Assembly: GCF_014641495.1 (NCBI RefSeq)
Contig: NZ_BMHV01000009.1
Coordinates: 1-64,000 of the forward strand
Reading direction: 5' to 3'
Source of the DNA: Terasakiella brassicae
Lineage (GTDB): Bacteria; Pseudomonadota; Alphaproteobacteria; Rhodospirillales; Terasakiellaceae
Length of the DNA: 64,000 nt
How positions within the stretch are numbered: position 1 is the first letter of the stretch; each line of letters begins with the position of its first letter. A model generated the notes under the pieces. It had not been told where the DNA came from. It did no database searches and saw only the letters and a program-made list of their open reading frames with translations. The position numbers and the translations under genes were made by a program. Below, piece after piece: positions 28,036 to 37,134 of the stretch.

Positions 28036-28343
28036 TTGCTTGCATCCTCCACAATCTGTTTGTTGAGGCTGTCAAACTCGCTGTTGGCACGGCGCACATA
28101 AATCCCTGTGCTCAACCATGCCAAAATAATAATCGCTGCCCCGATCGGTATGCCAATGCTTGTCGTCATGCCTTCCGCCAACGGTGTCGCCAGCTTTTCA
28201 GGGGCAAAGGCAACAACCATGATAAAACCGTAATAAACGGTCAAAACAAGGATAGACAAAATAAGAGCAAAACGTCCCCGACGTTTTTGCAAGTCACTAA
28301 ATCGCGGATCTTTCTTGATCCGCTCATAAATATGTTCAGACAT
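28032..28343 (-). CDS. DUF485 membrane protein (ActP partner)
   Basis: A 103-residue protein with two membrane helices (about 27-50 and 60-82) and the DUF485 N-terminal motif of the type [16 protein letters not shown]. The start at 28343 has GGGGAG 7 bases upstream; a TTG at 28361 is rejected. It is the YjcH-type companion of ActP and overlaps the actP start by 4 bases. Its exact role in symport is not known. Confidence 0.93.
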   Translation of the reverse strand: MSEHIYERIKKDPRFSDLQKRRGRFALILSILVLTVYYGFIMVVAFAPEKLATPLAEGMTTSIGIPIGAAIIILAWLSTGIYVRRANSEFDSLNKQIVEDASK

Positions 28344-28398
28344 TTTTTTCTCCCCGCCCAATATGAAATTGGGTCATTAAATCTGCCCCCTTGCCATA

Positions 28399-28478
28399 TA
28401 CCGATTTAATCTAATAATCCAGTATCAAAATACCGATTTCTGCATTTTATCGCAGGTTTCTGCTGGTCTTACCGATTT
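28399..28478. repeat. Three direct copies of TACCGATTT upstream of DUF485-actP
   Basis: TACCGATTT occurs at 28399-28407, 28431-28439 and 28470-28478, spaced 32 and 39 bases, within the 540-base gap before the acetate cluster. TTTCTGC also occurs twice between the last two copies. Iterated short direct repeats in a promoter region suggest an activator binding array. The rest of the gap to 28884 is AT-rich; I see no gene in it. Confidence 0.5.
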
Positions 28479-28884
28479 TTATCAAAATATAAAAACTTAA
28501 AAGAAAGAGAAACTCACCTGAAACGGTTGAGTTTTCTTGCAATGCACCCTCGCAGATGCACAATTTACATTACAGAAATATAATTTAGTTATTTTGCTGC
28601 CCTGCCTTTTTTTTGCAGATCAATTCTCAAAATATCTTTTGCGGGGATATCAAATCGCCGGATTCGTCATAACTTCGACTGTTCGGTCAGGTTTTGAGGT
28701 GTACACACGCTTATTCCCCCCTTAAAACCCGCACAAACTGTAAATTTTCACTCAACAGAGAAAATAAAAATTGTAATGTGGCATGATTAAATTAACTTAG
28801 TACCAACTCTGGCCTTTTAGGGCAGAATACTAGGGGTTCACCCTAACCATCCACTTCGTTTCAAACTGAAAAGCAGGGACTGCT

Positions 28885-29865
28885 ATGTTCAACAAAAAAA
28901 TTCTCGGCGCTTTTGCAACTGCCGCTTACATCGGTGTCAGCGCTCTTTTCCCCGCTGTTGCCCAAGCCGACAGCAAAACCGTTAAAATCACTGCAATCGT
29001 CGAACACCCCGCCTTGGACGCTGTGCGCAAAGGCGTCAAAGACGTTTTGGGTGAAAATGGCTATAAAGTGGGTGAGAACCTGAACTGGGAATTCCAAAGT
29101 GCACAAGGCGATGTCGGCATTGCCGGGCAAATCGCCAAAAAATTCGTTGGCGAAAACCCTGACGTGATCGTTGCTATCGCCACCCCGTCTGCACAAGCTG
29201 CTGTAGCTTCTGCGCGCGGCACGATCCCTATTGTCTTTTCTGCCGTAACCGACCCGGTTGCCGCCAAACTCGTTAAATCATGGAAAGCGTCCGGCGGTTC
29301 TGTCACCGGGGTCAGCGATATGTTACCGCTGGAAAAACACCTGCAACTCATCACAGATGCTCTGCCGAACGCAAAAACCATTGGTGTTCCCTACAATCCG
29401 GGTGAAACCAACGCCGTTGTTCTGGTCGAAAACTTCAAAAAAATTGCCGAAAGCAAAGGCATCAATGTTGTCACGGCCTCTGCCCCCTCCAGTGGTGACG
29501 TTTTGATGGCCGTTCGCAGCCTCGTCGGTAAAGTCGATGCGATCTATGTCACAACCGACAACACCATCGTCAGCGCATTTGAATCCGTTGTCAAAGTTGG
29601 TATCGATGCCCAAATCCCGGTCTTTGCTGGCGATACGGGTTCGGTTGAGCGCGGCGCGGCAGCCGCCCTTGGTTTTGACTATTACGACATCGGGCGTCAA
29701 ACAGGCCAGATCGTTCTGGATGTTCTGAAAGGCAAAAAAGCTGGTGATATCGATGTTCAAGGCGTGGATAAAACCAATTTGCACATCAATCTGGGGACAG
29801 CCAAACAAATGGGGCTGACTTTCGACGAACAAATGGTTAAAAAGGCCGCAAAAGTCGTTGAATAA
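28885..29865 (+). CDS. ABC transporter substrate-binding protein (TrpX type)
   Basis: A 326-residue periplasmic binding protein of the PF04392 family. The signal peptide ends around AVAQA. The mature part has the family opening VKITAIVEHPALDAVRKGVKD, then GENPDVIVAIATPSAQAAV and the C-terminal GFDYYDIGRQTGQIV. Members bind tryptophan, tyrosine, other aromatic or small organic ligands; the ligand here is unknown. The permease and ATPase genes follow on the same strand. A strong hairpin after the stop probably keeps this mRNA portion more abundant. Confidence 0.9.
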   Translation: MFNKKILGAFATAAYIGVSALFPAVAQADSKTVKITAIVEHPALDAVRKGVKDVLGENGYKVGENLNWEFQSAQGDVGIAGQIAKKFVGENPDVIVAIATPSAQAAVASARGTIPIVFSAVTDPVAAKLVKSWKASGGSVTGVSDMLPLEKHLQLITDALPNAKTIGVPYNPGETNAVVLVENFKKIAESKGINVVTASAPSSGDVLMAVRSLVGKVDAIYVTTDNTIVSAFESVVKVGIDAQIPVFAGDTGSVERGAAAALGFDYYDIGRQTGQIVLDVLKGKKAGDIDVQGVDKTNLHINLGTAKQMGLTFDEQMVKKAAKVVE

Positions 29866-29895
29866 TCTTTCTTGATTTCACGACCTGTTCTGATT

Positions 29896-29929
29896 GATCC
29901 GCTGCCTTCATCCTTGAGGGCGGCGGATC
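29896..29929 (+). other. Intercistronic hairpin after the binding-protein gene
   Basis: GATCCGCTGCC (29896-29906) pairs with GGCGGCGGATC (29919-29929), an 11-bp stem with one G-U pair. No T-run follows. Hairpins at this place in importer operons commonly protect the binding-protein mRNA from 3' decay. Confidence 0.6.
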
Positions 29930-29955
29930 ATACTATATAGATGTAAGGTTCTGGT

Positions 29956-30864
29956 ATGAGTTTAATCGCCTTTCTCGGTGCAATAGAAACCGGCCTCCTG
30001 TTCGGTATTGTCGCGCTTGGGGTATTTATTAGTTTCCGCGTTCTTGATTTTCCCGATTTGACGGTTGACGGCAGTCTGCCTATGGGGGCAGCCACAAGTG
30101 CAACCCTGATCGTTGCGGGCGTCAATCCTTTTCTGTCCCTTCTGGGGGCGATTATTGCCGGGGCATTGGCCGGACTGGTCACGGCATGGTTGAACGTAAG
30201 ACTCGGCATTTTGCACCTTCTTGCCAGTATACTGACCATGATCGCGCTTTATTCGGTGAATTTGCGCATCATGGGCAAACCCAACCAGGCCTTGCTGGGG
30301 GAAGAAACCGTCTTTACCCCGTTCGAAAAACTGATCGACCTGCCTTATTATTGGGTCACCCCCATTGTTTTATTCGCCGTTATCGTTGTCTTGCTGATTT
30401 TGTTAAATTTATTCCTGTCTTCGGAAACCGGGCTTGGTATGCGGGCCACAGGTGTCAATGGACGTATGGCAGCCGCACAAGGCATCAATACCGGTAAAAT
30501 GAAACTGGTCGGTATTGCACTGAGCAACGCAATGGTTGCCTTGGCCGGTGCCTTGTTTGCCCAAATTCAAGGCGGGGCTGATATTACAATGGGTGTCGGT
30601 GTGATTGTCGTCGGGCTGGCCGCCGTTATTCTGGGCGAAGCAACCTTTTCGACGCGCACCATCATTTTAGCAACAATCGGCTGCGTGATCGGATCAATCC
30701 TGTATCGCGTTGTTGTTGCCGTTGCCCTGAACGCCGACTTTATCGGTTTGCAAGCCCAAGACCTGAAACTCGTCACCGCCGTTCTCGTGGTTCTCGCCAT
30801 GACATTACCCGGCGCACGCCAAAAATGGGCAAAACGTAAATCCGTGAAAGGAGCCGGCCAATGA
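29956..30864 (+). CDS. ABC transporter permease (TrpY type)
   Basis: A 302-residue integral membrane protein of the branched-chain-type permease family (about eight to nine hydrophobic segments). Characteristic segments are FRVLDFPDLTVDGSLPMG near the start and GLGMRATGVNGRMAAAQGIN in the cytoplasmic coupling loop. It pairs with the PF04392 binding protein upstream. Its stop overlaps the ATPase start by 4 bases. Confidence 0.9.
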   Translation: MSLIAFLGAIETGLLFGIVALGVFISFRVLDFPDLTVDGSLPMGAATSATLIVAGVNPFLSLLGAIIAGALAGLVTAWLNVRLGILHLLASILTMIALYSVNLRIMGKPNQALLGEETVFTPFEKLIDLPYYWVTPIVLFAVIVVLLILLNLFLSSETGLGMRATGVNGRMAAAQGINTGKMKLVGIALSNAMVALAGALFAQIQGGADITMGVGVIVVGLAAVILGEATFSTRTIILATIGCVIGSILYRVVVAVALNADFIGLQAQDLKLVTAVLVVLAMTLPGARQKWAKRKSVKGAGQ

Positions 30865-31655
30865 TCGAAGCAAAAGACATTCAAGTCGTCTTCAATCCGG
30901 GTAGCGCCATTGAAAACAAAGCCCTGCGCGGCATGAACCTGCAAATCCCCGAAAGCCAGTTTGTCACCGTGATCGGATCAAACGGGGCGGGGAAATCCAC
31001 TTTCCTGAATGTGTTAGCGGGTGAGATTAAAGCGGACGCAGGCTCGGTTAAAATCGATGAACAGGATGTTACCAACTGGTCAACGGCACAGCGTTCCGGT
31101 CTGGTCGCCCGCGTTTTTCAGGACCCGATGGCCGGAACATGTGAAAGCCTGACCATCGAAGAAAATCTCGCTTTGGCTTCCGGGCGCGGTCAAAAGCGTG
31201 GTTTTTCCCACGCGGTCACCGCAGAACGTCGTGAATTATTCCGCGAAAAAATCTCCGTCCTTGGTCTTGGCCTTGAAAATCGTCTTGAAGACAAAATGGG
31301 CCTGCTGTCCGGTGGGCAACGTCAAGCCGTTAGCCTTGTCATGGCGACATTGAATCCGATGAAAATCCTTTTGCTGGATGAACATACCGCTGCCCTTGAC
31401 CCCAAAACAGCCGCTTTCGTGCTTGAACTGACCGAAAAACTGGTCAACGAAGGCCAACTGACGACCATGATGGTCACCCATTCCATGCGACAAGCTCTTG
31501 ATCACGGTCAACGAACCGTCATGTTGCACGAAGGCCGCGTTGTTCTGGATGTGGAAGGCGATCAACGCAAAAATATGAAAGTCGAAGACCTGCTGCATAT
31601 GTTTGAAAAAGTACGCGGCGAAGAAATCGACGATGACAAGTTGTTGCTCAGCTAG
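30861..31655 (+). CDS. ABC transporter ATP-binding protein (TrpZ type)
   Basis: A 264-residue ABC ATPase with Walker A GSNGAGKST (near 39-47), signature LLSGGQRQAVSLVMA (near 149) and Walker B ILLLDEHTAALDPK. The DEHTAALDPK variant, with His after Glu, is typical of ATPases paired with PF04392 binding proteins. It is translationally coupled to the permease and completes a three-gene importer. A perfect hairpin follows the stop. Confidence 0.92.
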   Translation: MIEAKDIQVVFNPGSAIENKALRGMNLQIPESQFVTVIGSNGAGKSTFLNVLAGEIKADAGSVKIDEQDVTNWSTAQRSGLVARVFQDPMAGTCESLTIEENLALASGRGQKRGFSHAVTAERRELFREKISVLGLGLENRLEDKMGLLSGGQRQAVSLVMATLNPMKILLLDEHTAALDPKTAAFVLELTEKLVNEGQLTTMMVTHSMRQALDHGQRTVMLHEGRVVLDVEGDQRKNMKVEDLLHMFEKVRGEEIDDDKLLLS

Positions 31656-31661
31656 ATAAAA

Positions 31662-31703
31662 ATGCCCTGCCCTTTCTTCTGTGCAAATAAGGTGCAGGGC
31701 ATT
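31662..31703 (+). terminator. Hairpin ending the ABC operon
   Basis: AATGCCCTGC (31662-31671) and GCAGGGCATT (31694-31703) are perfect complements shortly after the ATPase stop. Only a weak T-rich tract follows, so it may be a processed 3' end as much as a true terminator. Confidence 0.55.
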
Positions 31704-31808
31704 AGCTTATTATCCGCAAGGTACGGTTTACCTTGACACACCGCACAATCTCGCTAATTTGCCCCTCTTGATGTTAATTTCTTATTTTAAAGAGTGAGTG
31801 CGAGATCA

Positions 31809-33725
31809 ATGGTCGCGATTACTTTGCCCGATGGCTCTAAACGTGAATTCGACGGTTCTGTCACCGGCGCCCAAGTGGCTGCCGACATTGGTGCGGGCTT
31901 GGCCAAGGCTGCCTTGGCTGTGCGCATCAATGGCGAAATGAAAGACCTGTCTTTGACGATCACGCAAGATTGCGAGATGTCCATTGTCACGGCCAAAGAC
32001 GAAGACGCACTGGAACTTTTGCGCCACGATGCCGCTCACGTCATGGCACAGGCCGTACAGGAACTGTTCGACAATGTTCAGGTCACCATCGGCCCGGCGA
32101 TTGAAAACGGCTATTACTACGACTTTGCAACCGACAAACCGTTCAGCCCGGACGATCTGGAAAAGATCGAAAAGCGTATGGAAGACATCGTGGACCGCGA
32201 TCTCCCCATCGAGCGCGAAGTCTGGGAACGCAACGAACTCATCGCCAAGTTCAAAGAAATGGGCGAACATTATAAGGCCGAGATTATCGAAAGCATCCCA
32301 GAAGGCGAAGATGTCACCGTCTATCGTCAAGGCGACTGGTTCGATGTATGTCGCGGCCCGCACCTGCCGTCAACCGGCAAACTGGGCAAGGCGTTCAAAC
32401 TGATGAAAGTGGCGGGCGCCTATTGGCGTGGCGATTCCAATAACGAGATGTTGCAACGTATCTACGGGACAGCCTGGACAGATAAAAAAGCCCTGCGCCA
32501 ATACTTGCATATGCTGGAAGAAGCCGAAAAACGTGACCACCGTAAACTCGGTAAGGAAATGGGCCTGTTCCATTTTCAGGAAGAGGCTGTCGGTTCCGTC
32601 TTTTGGCACCCGCACGGCTGGAAAATCTATCGCACCGTTCAGGGCTACATGCGTGATCGTCTGGAAAACGCAGGCTACGTTGAAGTCAACACACCGCAAA
32701 TGGTGGACCGTAAACTATGGGAAGATTCCGGTCACTGGGAAAAATTCCGTGAAAATATGTTCATCACCGGGGCTGAAGACAAAGTTCTCGCCATCAAACC
32801 GATGAACTGTCCCTGTCACGTCCAGATCTTTAACCAAGGTTTGAAATCCTACCGTGACCTGCCGTTACGTATGGCGGAATTCGGTTCTTGCTTCCGTAAC
32901 GAACCATCTGGTGCCTTGCACGGCTTGATGCGCGTGCGTTCCTTTACACAGGATGATGCGCATATTTTCTGTAGCCCGGATCAGATTATTTCTGAAACCA
33001 AGATTTTCTGTGACCTTCTCAAATCCGTTTATAAAGATTTCGGTTTTGAAGAGGTCAAAGTTAAATTTTCTGACCGACCAGACGTACGGGCCGGTTCCGA
33101 CGAAACATGGGACAAGGCCGAAAATGCTTTGAAAGAAGCAACCGAAGCGGCCGGTCTGGAATGGACATTGAACCCGGGTGAAGGCGCGTTCTACGGTCCG
33201 AAACTGGAATTCGTTCTGCGCGATGCCATTGGTCGGGATTGGCAATGCGGTACCCTGCAGGTTGATTTCGTTTTACCGGAACGACTGGATGCGGATTACA
33301 TCGGTGAAGACGGACAAAAACACCGCCCCGTGATGTTACACCGTGCGATTCTCGGATCCTTCGAGCGTTTTATCGGCATTTTGATCGAAAACTTCGCCGG
33401 ACGCTTCCCGTTATGGCTGGCACCGCAGCAAGTTGTCGTTGCCTCCATCACAAGTGATCATAACGATTATGCTCAGGACGTGTGCGATACGCTTAAACAG
33501 CACGGTTTGTCTTGTGAAACGGACTTCCGTAATGAAAGTATCAACTATAAAATCCGCGAACATTCCCATGCAAAAGTGCCAGTTATTCTGGTCGTCGGTG
33601 GCAAAGAAGTCGAAAATCGCAGCGTTGCCATGCGCCGTTTGGGTGGAAAAACGCAAGAAATTCTTGCACTTGACGAAGCGGTAGATAAACTAGTGAGCGA
33701 AGCGGCCCGCCCGACCGGTAAATAG
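31809..33725 (+). CDS. thrS: Threonine-tRNA ligase
   Basis: A 638-residue class II synthetase. It has an N-terminal TGS domain (1-60), an editing domain with [15 protein letters not shown] and the [10 protein letters not shown] segment, and a catalytic core with [10 protein letters not shown] (zinc Cys), [16 protein letters not shown] (motif 2) and [11 protein letters not shown] (motif 3). The C-terminal anticodon-binding domain starts near QVVVASIT. The start at 31809 fits family N termini; the upstream in-frame codon gives only five extra residues. A terminator-like stem covers the stop codon, and infC follows 49 bases later. Confidence 0.97.
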   Translation: MVAITLPDGSKREFDGSVTGAQVAADIGAGLAKAALAVRINGEMKDLSLTITQDCEMSIVTAKDEDALELLRHDAAHVMAQAVQELFDNVQVTIGPAIENGYYYDFATDKPFSPDDLEKIEKRMEDIVDRDLPIEREVWERNELIAKFKEMGEHYKAEIIESIPEGEDVTVYRQGDWFDVCRGPHLPSTGKLGKAFKLMKVAGAYWRGDSNNEMLQRIYGTAWTDKKALRQYLHMLEEAEKRDHRKLGKEMGLFHFQEEAVGSVFWHPHGWKIYRTVQGYMRDRLENAGYVEVNTPQMVDRKLWEDSGHWEKFRENMFITGAEDKVLAIKPMNCPCHVQIFNQGLKSYRDLPLRMAEFGSCFRNEPSGALHGLMRVRSFTQDDAHIFCSPDQIISETKIFCDLLKSVYKDFGFEEVKVKFSDRPDVRAGSDETWDKAENALKEATEAAGLEWTLNPGEGAFYGPKLEFVLRDAIGRDWQCGTLQVDFVLPERLDADYIGEDGQKHRPVMLHRAILGSFERFIGILIENFAGRFPLWLAPQQVVVASITSDHNDYAQDVCDTLKQHGLSCETDFRNESINYKIREHSHAKVPVILVVGGKEVENRSVAMRRLGGKTQEILALDEAVDKLVSEAARPTGK

Positions 33726-33747
33726 GGCGGCCCTTCTTCGTTTTTTT
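33704..33747 (+). terminator. Terminator or attenuator between thrS and infC
   Basis: GGCCCGCCC (33704-33712) in the last codons of thrS can pair with GGGCGGCC (33725-33732), with one bulged C. Seven T residues follow at 33741-33747. It may partly separate thrS from infC transcription. Ribosomes reaching the thrS stop would cover the 5' arm, which suggests a coupling effect. Confidence 0.55.
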
Positions 33748-33774
33748 GGCGTAGCAAGATATAGGAGAATTTCA

Positions 33775-34326
33775 ATAGCTCGTCGTCCGATGAAGGCGCA
33801 ACTGGCCCAAGATGGTCCTCGCGTCAATAAAGAAATCCGCGCTCCGCAAGTTCGGCTCGTAGATGAGAATGGTGAAATGGTTGGCGTTGTCTCAATTGAT
33901 GAGGCACTGAAACGCGCACAAAAGGCAGGCATCGACCTGATCGAAGTGTCGCCCAATGCCGAGCCGCCTGTTTGTAAAATCCTGGATTCAGGGAAATACA
34001 AATATGAAGCTCAGAAACGAAAAGCTGAAGCCAAGAAAAAACAGAAAGTCGTTCAGGTCAAAGAGATCAAAATGCGACCCGGCATTGATCAACACGACTA
34101 TGAAGTCAAGATGCGCAATGTCGTCAAATTCCTGGAAAGTGGCGATAAGGTAAAGATTACCTTGCGCTATCGTGGACGTGAAATGGCTCACCAGGAATTG
34201 GGGATGGAAGTTCTCAACCGCGTGAAAGCCGACACGACAGAAATCGCAAAAGTCGAACATCAGCCGAAGATGGAAGGCCGCCAGATGATTATGATCCTCG
34301 GCCCAATTCCAACGGGTGCAAAATAA
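33775..34326 (+). CDS. infC: Translation initiation factor IF-3, AUA start
   Basis: A 183-residue IF-3 of normal domain layout: the N domain ([21 protein letters not shown]), the lysine-rich linker near 75-90 and the C domain ([17 protein letters not shown]). The only well-placed ribosome binding site, AGGAG at 33763-33767, is 7 bases before an ATA at 33775, giving an ARRPMKAQ start. The first ATG (33790) lies 22 bases from AGGAG with no other site. IF-3 rejects unusual start codons, and infC in enterobacteria starts at AUU to allow self-repression. An AUA start fits that logic. Confidence 0.93.
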   Translation: MARRPMKAQLAQDGPRVNKEIRAPQVRLVDENGEMVGVVSIDEALKRAQKAGIDLIEVSPNAEPPVCKILDSGKYKYEAQKRKAEAKKKQKVVQVKEIKMRPGIDQHDYEVKMRNVVKFLESGDKVKITLRYRGREMAHQELGMEVLNRVKADTTEIAKVEHQPKMEGRQMIMILGPIPTGAK

Positions 34327-34390
34327 TTCATCGCACTTGATACGGGATCCATTTAAAATCAATGAGTTAAACATTACTCATGCGATAAAC

Positions 34391-34420
34391 ATGGATCCCC
34401 GATCAGGGTCGGGGATGACA
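34391..34420. repeat. Palindromic intergenic element after infC
   Basis: ATCCCCGA (34393-34400 region) and TCGGGGAT (34408-34415 region) form an 8-bp stem inside a TGGATCCCCGA...TCGGGGATGACA block. Blocks of this form (TGGATCCCCG...CGGGGATGACA) recur between genes in many alphaproteobacterial genomes as I recall them. No second copy is visible in this window. Confidence 0.5.
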
Positions 34421-34445
34421 GTTTAGGGGCTTTGTCAATAATCTG

Positions 34446-34470
34446 GGCGCTGAAAACAGCGCCGTTTTTT
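34446..34470 (+). terminator. Terminator of thrS-infC
   Basis: GGCGCTG (34446-34452) and CAGCGCC (34457-34463) enclose an AAAA loop, and six T residues follow at 34465-34470. It ends the plus-strand infC transcript just before the convergent kinase gene. Confidence 0.88.
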
Positions 34471-34477
34471 ATTTAAT

Positions 34478-36988
34478 TCATTTCACACGTGCCCGAAAGA
34501 CTTCCGTGAGTTTTTCGTGTAACTGCACCCAGTTCAAGGGCTTGGTCACCACGTCATTTGCACCGGCTTCCAAATATTTGCCCCGATGTTCGGGGAACGC
34601 ATCGGCCGTAAATGCAAAAATGGCCGTTGTATAATTAAGGCCCTGTTCCTTTCGGATATGTGAAATGGCCTCAACGCCATCCATCACCGGCATTTGCATG
34701 TCCATGAGAATGATATCAAACTTCTTTTGCTGCGCAATCTCGACGGCTTCCTGACCATTTGAAACAATATCAACCGTATGCCCTTTTTGTCGCAGAAGGG
34801 TCGAAACAACTTTTTGATTAACCCTATTGTCTTCGGCCAACAACATTTGAAGCGAGCCTATATCCACATCCCGAGATGCATCCCCATGAGGGGCATGCAC
34901 CTGATCAACGGGTATATCTACGGCGAAGGTCGAACCTGAATTCAGCGCACTCTTGATTGTTAAACGACCACCAAGGAGTTGACATAACTGTTGTGTAATC
35001 GTCAACCCAAGCCCCGTTCCACCATACTTGCGCGTTGTCGATGCATCCGCCTGCGTAAAGGGTTGAAACACGGTATCCACTTGTTGCGGAGTCATGCCGA
35101 TACCCGTATCTTCCACCACAATTTTCAGAGAAACCTTGCCCGCCACCAAGGGAGTGATGCGCAGGTTCACCCGCACATGGCCTATTTCCGTAAACTTAAC
35201 CGCATTGCTCACCAGATTGGATACAATTTGGCGCAATCGCAAACCATCTGTTTTCACCCAGATATCGCTATATTCTTGGGCATTTGAAACCAGTTCCATG
35301 CCTTTGGCTTGCGCTGTTTCCCGAAACAAATGCAGCACATTTTCAATAATGGCACCGGGATTACAGGGTAAAAGTTCAATTTGTAGCTTTCCGGCCTCGA
35401 TTTTCGACAAATCAAGAATATCATTCAACAACATCATCAAGGCGTTGGAGGAACTGCCCAGATCATCCAAAAGGTCAGAAACTTGTTGCGGGTTACATTG
35501 ATTTGATTGCAAAAGTTCGATAATCCCGTTGATCCCGGTCATGGGGGTACGTAATTCGTGGCTCATCGTTGCCAGAAAATGCGACTTGGCTTCGCTTGCC
35601 AACTGTGCTTCACGAGACGCGGCCAAGGCTTTTTCCTGCAAGGCTTTTTGCACAGAAATATCCATCAGCGCACCGACCAGATAATCAAAATTACCATCGT
35701 CATCAATGACAGGTGAAATCGCGCTCGATGTCGGGATCAACCGGCCTTGCTTGGTTTTATTGATAAACTCTCCTTGCCATGTCTCGCCCCGGTTGATGCT
35801 GTCCCATAAGTTTTTATAAACCTCTTCTGATGCTAATCCACTTTTGATAATTGAAGGGTGCTGACCGATATACTCGGCCCTTGAATAGCCGTAAAGTTTC
35901 TCAAACGCCGGGTTGGCATAATGAATGACGCCTTGTTTATCCGTAATTAAAAAAGATACCGGAGATTGCTGGACAGCCGACGACAACAGGCGAATTTCTT
36001 TGCGTAAAATTTTCGAACGCTGCAAATCCATATAAAGCCAGAACGCAATAAACAAGACACCCAGCGTGGCAAGAAAAAGGGCCAAAATCAGAATTTTGTT
36101 TTCATCCAGCCAATTGCTAAATGTTGCCCCATGATCGACACTGACCACAATGCCCAAGGGGTATTTGCTGGAAAAACGGATTGTCGTTTTACTTTTTTCA
36201 AACCCGCCGTCTTGTTCTTTCAGATGACTTTCATCACGCCCTTCTTTGAAGCTGGAAATCGCTTTTTGAATGACATGCAGACTCGTACTTTCGCGCCCTC
36301 TGGATAAAAGGATGGTCCCATCGGCACGCAATAAAGCATAGCTATCACGGTCCCCCAGATCGGTTGTCTTAAACAGACGATCCAGATAATGTGCATTCAT
36401 CCCCACCAAAACCCGATAGGTCGCCTCCGGCGGATTGTTTTTGAGACTTAAGAGTAACGGGATCAGCTTGCGCGGTGAGGATTTCGACGTGACATCACCG
36501 ACTTCCGGTAAAAAACGTCCATGAACGGTATCACCGATTTGTATGCCCAATGACAATGCATTCGACAATTCCTCAGGAAAATTTAAACGTGCAAGATCAA
36601 TCTTGGCAGGGCTGCGCATATTGCTGTTAAACAGAACATCATCCCCGCGCAGAAGAATAATCTGCCGGATATGAGGCGCAAATCGAATTAGGTTATCAAT
36701 GCGCCGCTCATAAATGGCGAAATCAATGTCACCTTCTTCCAGTTCCAAATCCTGTAAAATTCCGAACAGGTTATTTTCAACCGCTTCAACCATGCGCGTG
36801 ATACTGCTTTCGATCATACGTGCATAAAGCTTACTGAGGTTGTCGCGTTCGGCAATCGAAGCCTGAAAACTGATCCAAAGCATCGAAATCACCAGCCCCA
36901 ATACCCCAAACGAAATAATCGTATAGCGCAGAAAAGGCGGACGGTGTCTTTTAAATATACGATACTTCTTCGATGCCAAGAGACCCAC
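34478..36988 (-). CDS. Hybrid sensor histidine kinase with PAS domain
   Basis: An 836-residue membrane kinase. It has a membrane helix at about 22-43, a periplasmic sensor region (44-295), a second helix at about 298-320, PAS at about 335-450, HisKA with His477 (FLATMSHELRTP), HATPase with DTGIGM (627-632) and KYGGTGLGL, and a C-terminal receiver with phosphoacceptor Asp763 (ILMDMQMPVMDG). The large extracytoplasmic domain resembles a double-Cache sensor. No output regulator is adjacent. A divergent gene for a small-molecule-binding protein starts 146 bases away, which could link the two. Confidence 0.9.
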   Translation of the reverse strand: MGLLASKKYRIFKRHRPPFLRYTIISFGVLGLVISMLWISFQASIAERDNLSKLYARMIESSITRMVEAVENNLFGILQDLELEEGDIDFAIYERRIDNLIRFAPHIRQIILLRGDDVLFNSNMRSPAKIDLARLNFPEELSNALSLGIQIGDTVHGRFLPEVGDVTSKSSPRKLIPLLLSLKNNPPEATYRVLVGMNAHYLDRLFKTTDLGDRDSYALLRADGTILLSRGRESTSLHVIQKAISSFKEGRDESHLKEQDGGFEKSKTTIRFSSKYPLGIVVSVDHGATFSNWLDENKILILALFLATLGVLFIAFWLYMDLQRSKILRKEIRLLSSAVQQSPVSFLITDKQGVIHYANPAFEKLYGYSRAEYIGQHPSIIKSGLASEEVYKNLWDSINRGETWQGEFINKTKQGRLIPTSSAISPVIDDDGNFDYLVGALMDISVQKALQEKALAASREAQLASEAKSHFLATMSHELRTPMTGINGIIELLQSNQCNPQQVSDLLDDLGSSSNALMMLLNDILDLSKIEAGKLQIELLPCNPGAIIENVLHLFRETAQAKGMELVSNAQEYSDIWVKTDGLRLRQIVSNLVSNAVKFTEIGHVRVNLRITPLVAGKVSLKIVVEDTGIGMTPQQVDTVFQPFTQADASTTRKYGGTGLGLTITQQLCQLLGGRLTIKSALNSGSTFAVDIPVDQVHAPHGDASRDVDIGSLQMLLAEDNRVNQKVVSTLLRQKGHTVDIVSNGQEAVEIAQQKKFDIILMDMQMPVMDGVEAISHIRKEQGLNYTTAIFAFTADAFPEHRGKYLEAGANDVVTKPLNWVQLHEKLTEVFRARVK

Positions 36989-37134
36989 TTTCCCGAAAAT
37001 ATATTTTTGTATTTATTCTATATACAAATATTTAAAGAAACACCACGATATCAGTAATTATAAAAGTTACAACTTGCTTCACATTAAACCCTGAATTACT
37101 AATGACCAGCTAATTTCGAGGGGGAATTACGAAA

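Noticed and set aside
28800-28860. Possible riboswitch or T-box before the TrpX-type gene
   Set aside because: Only two short stems (around 28820 and 28833-28847) are seen, with no conserved riboswitch core and no terminator.
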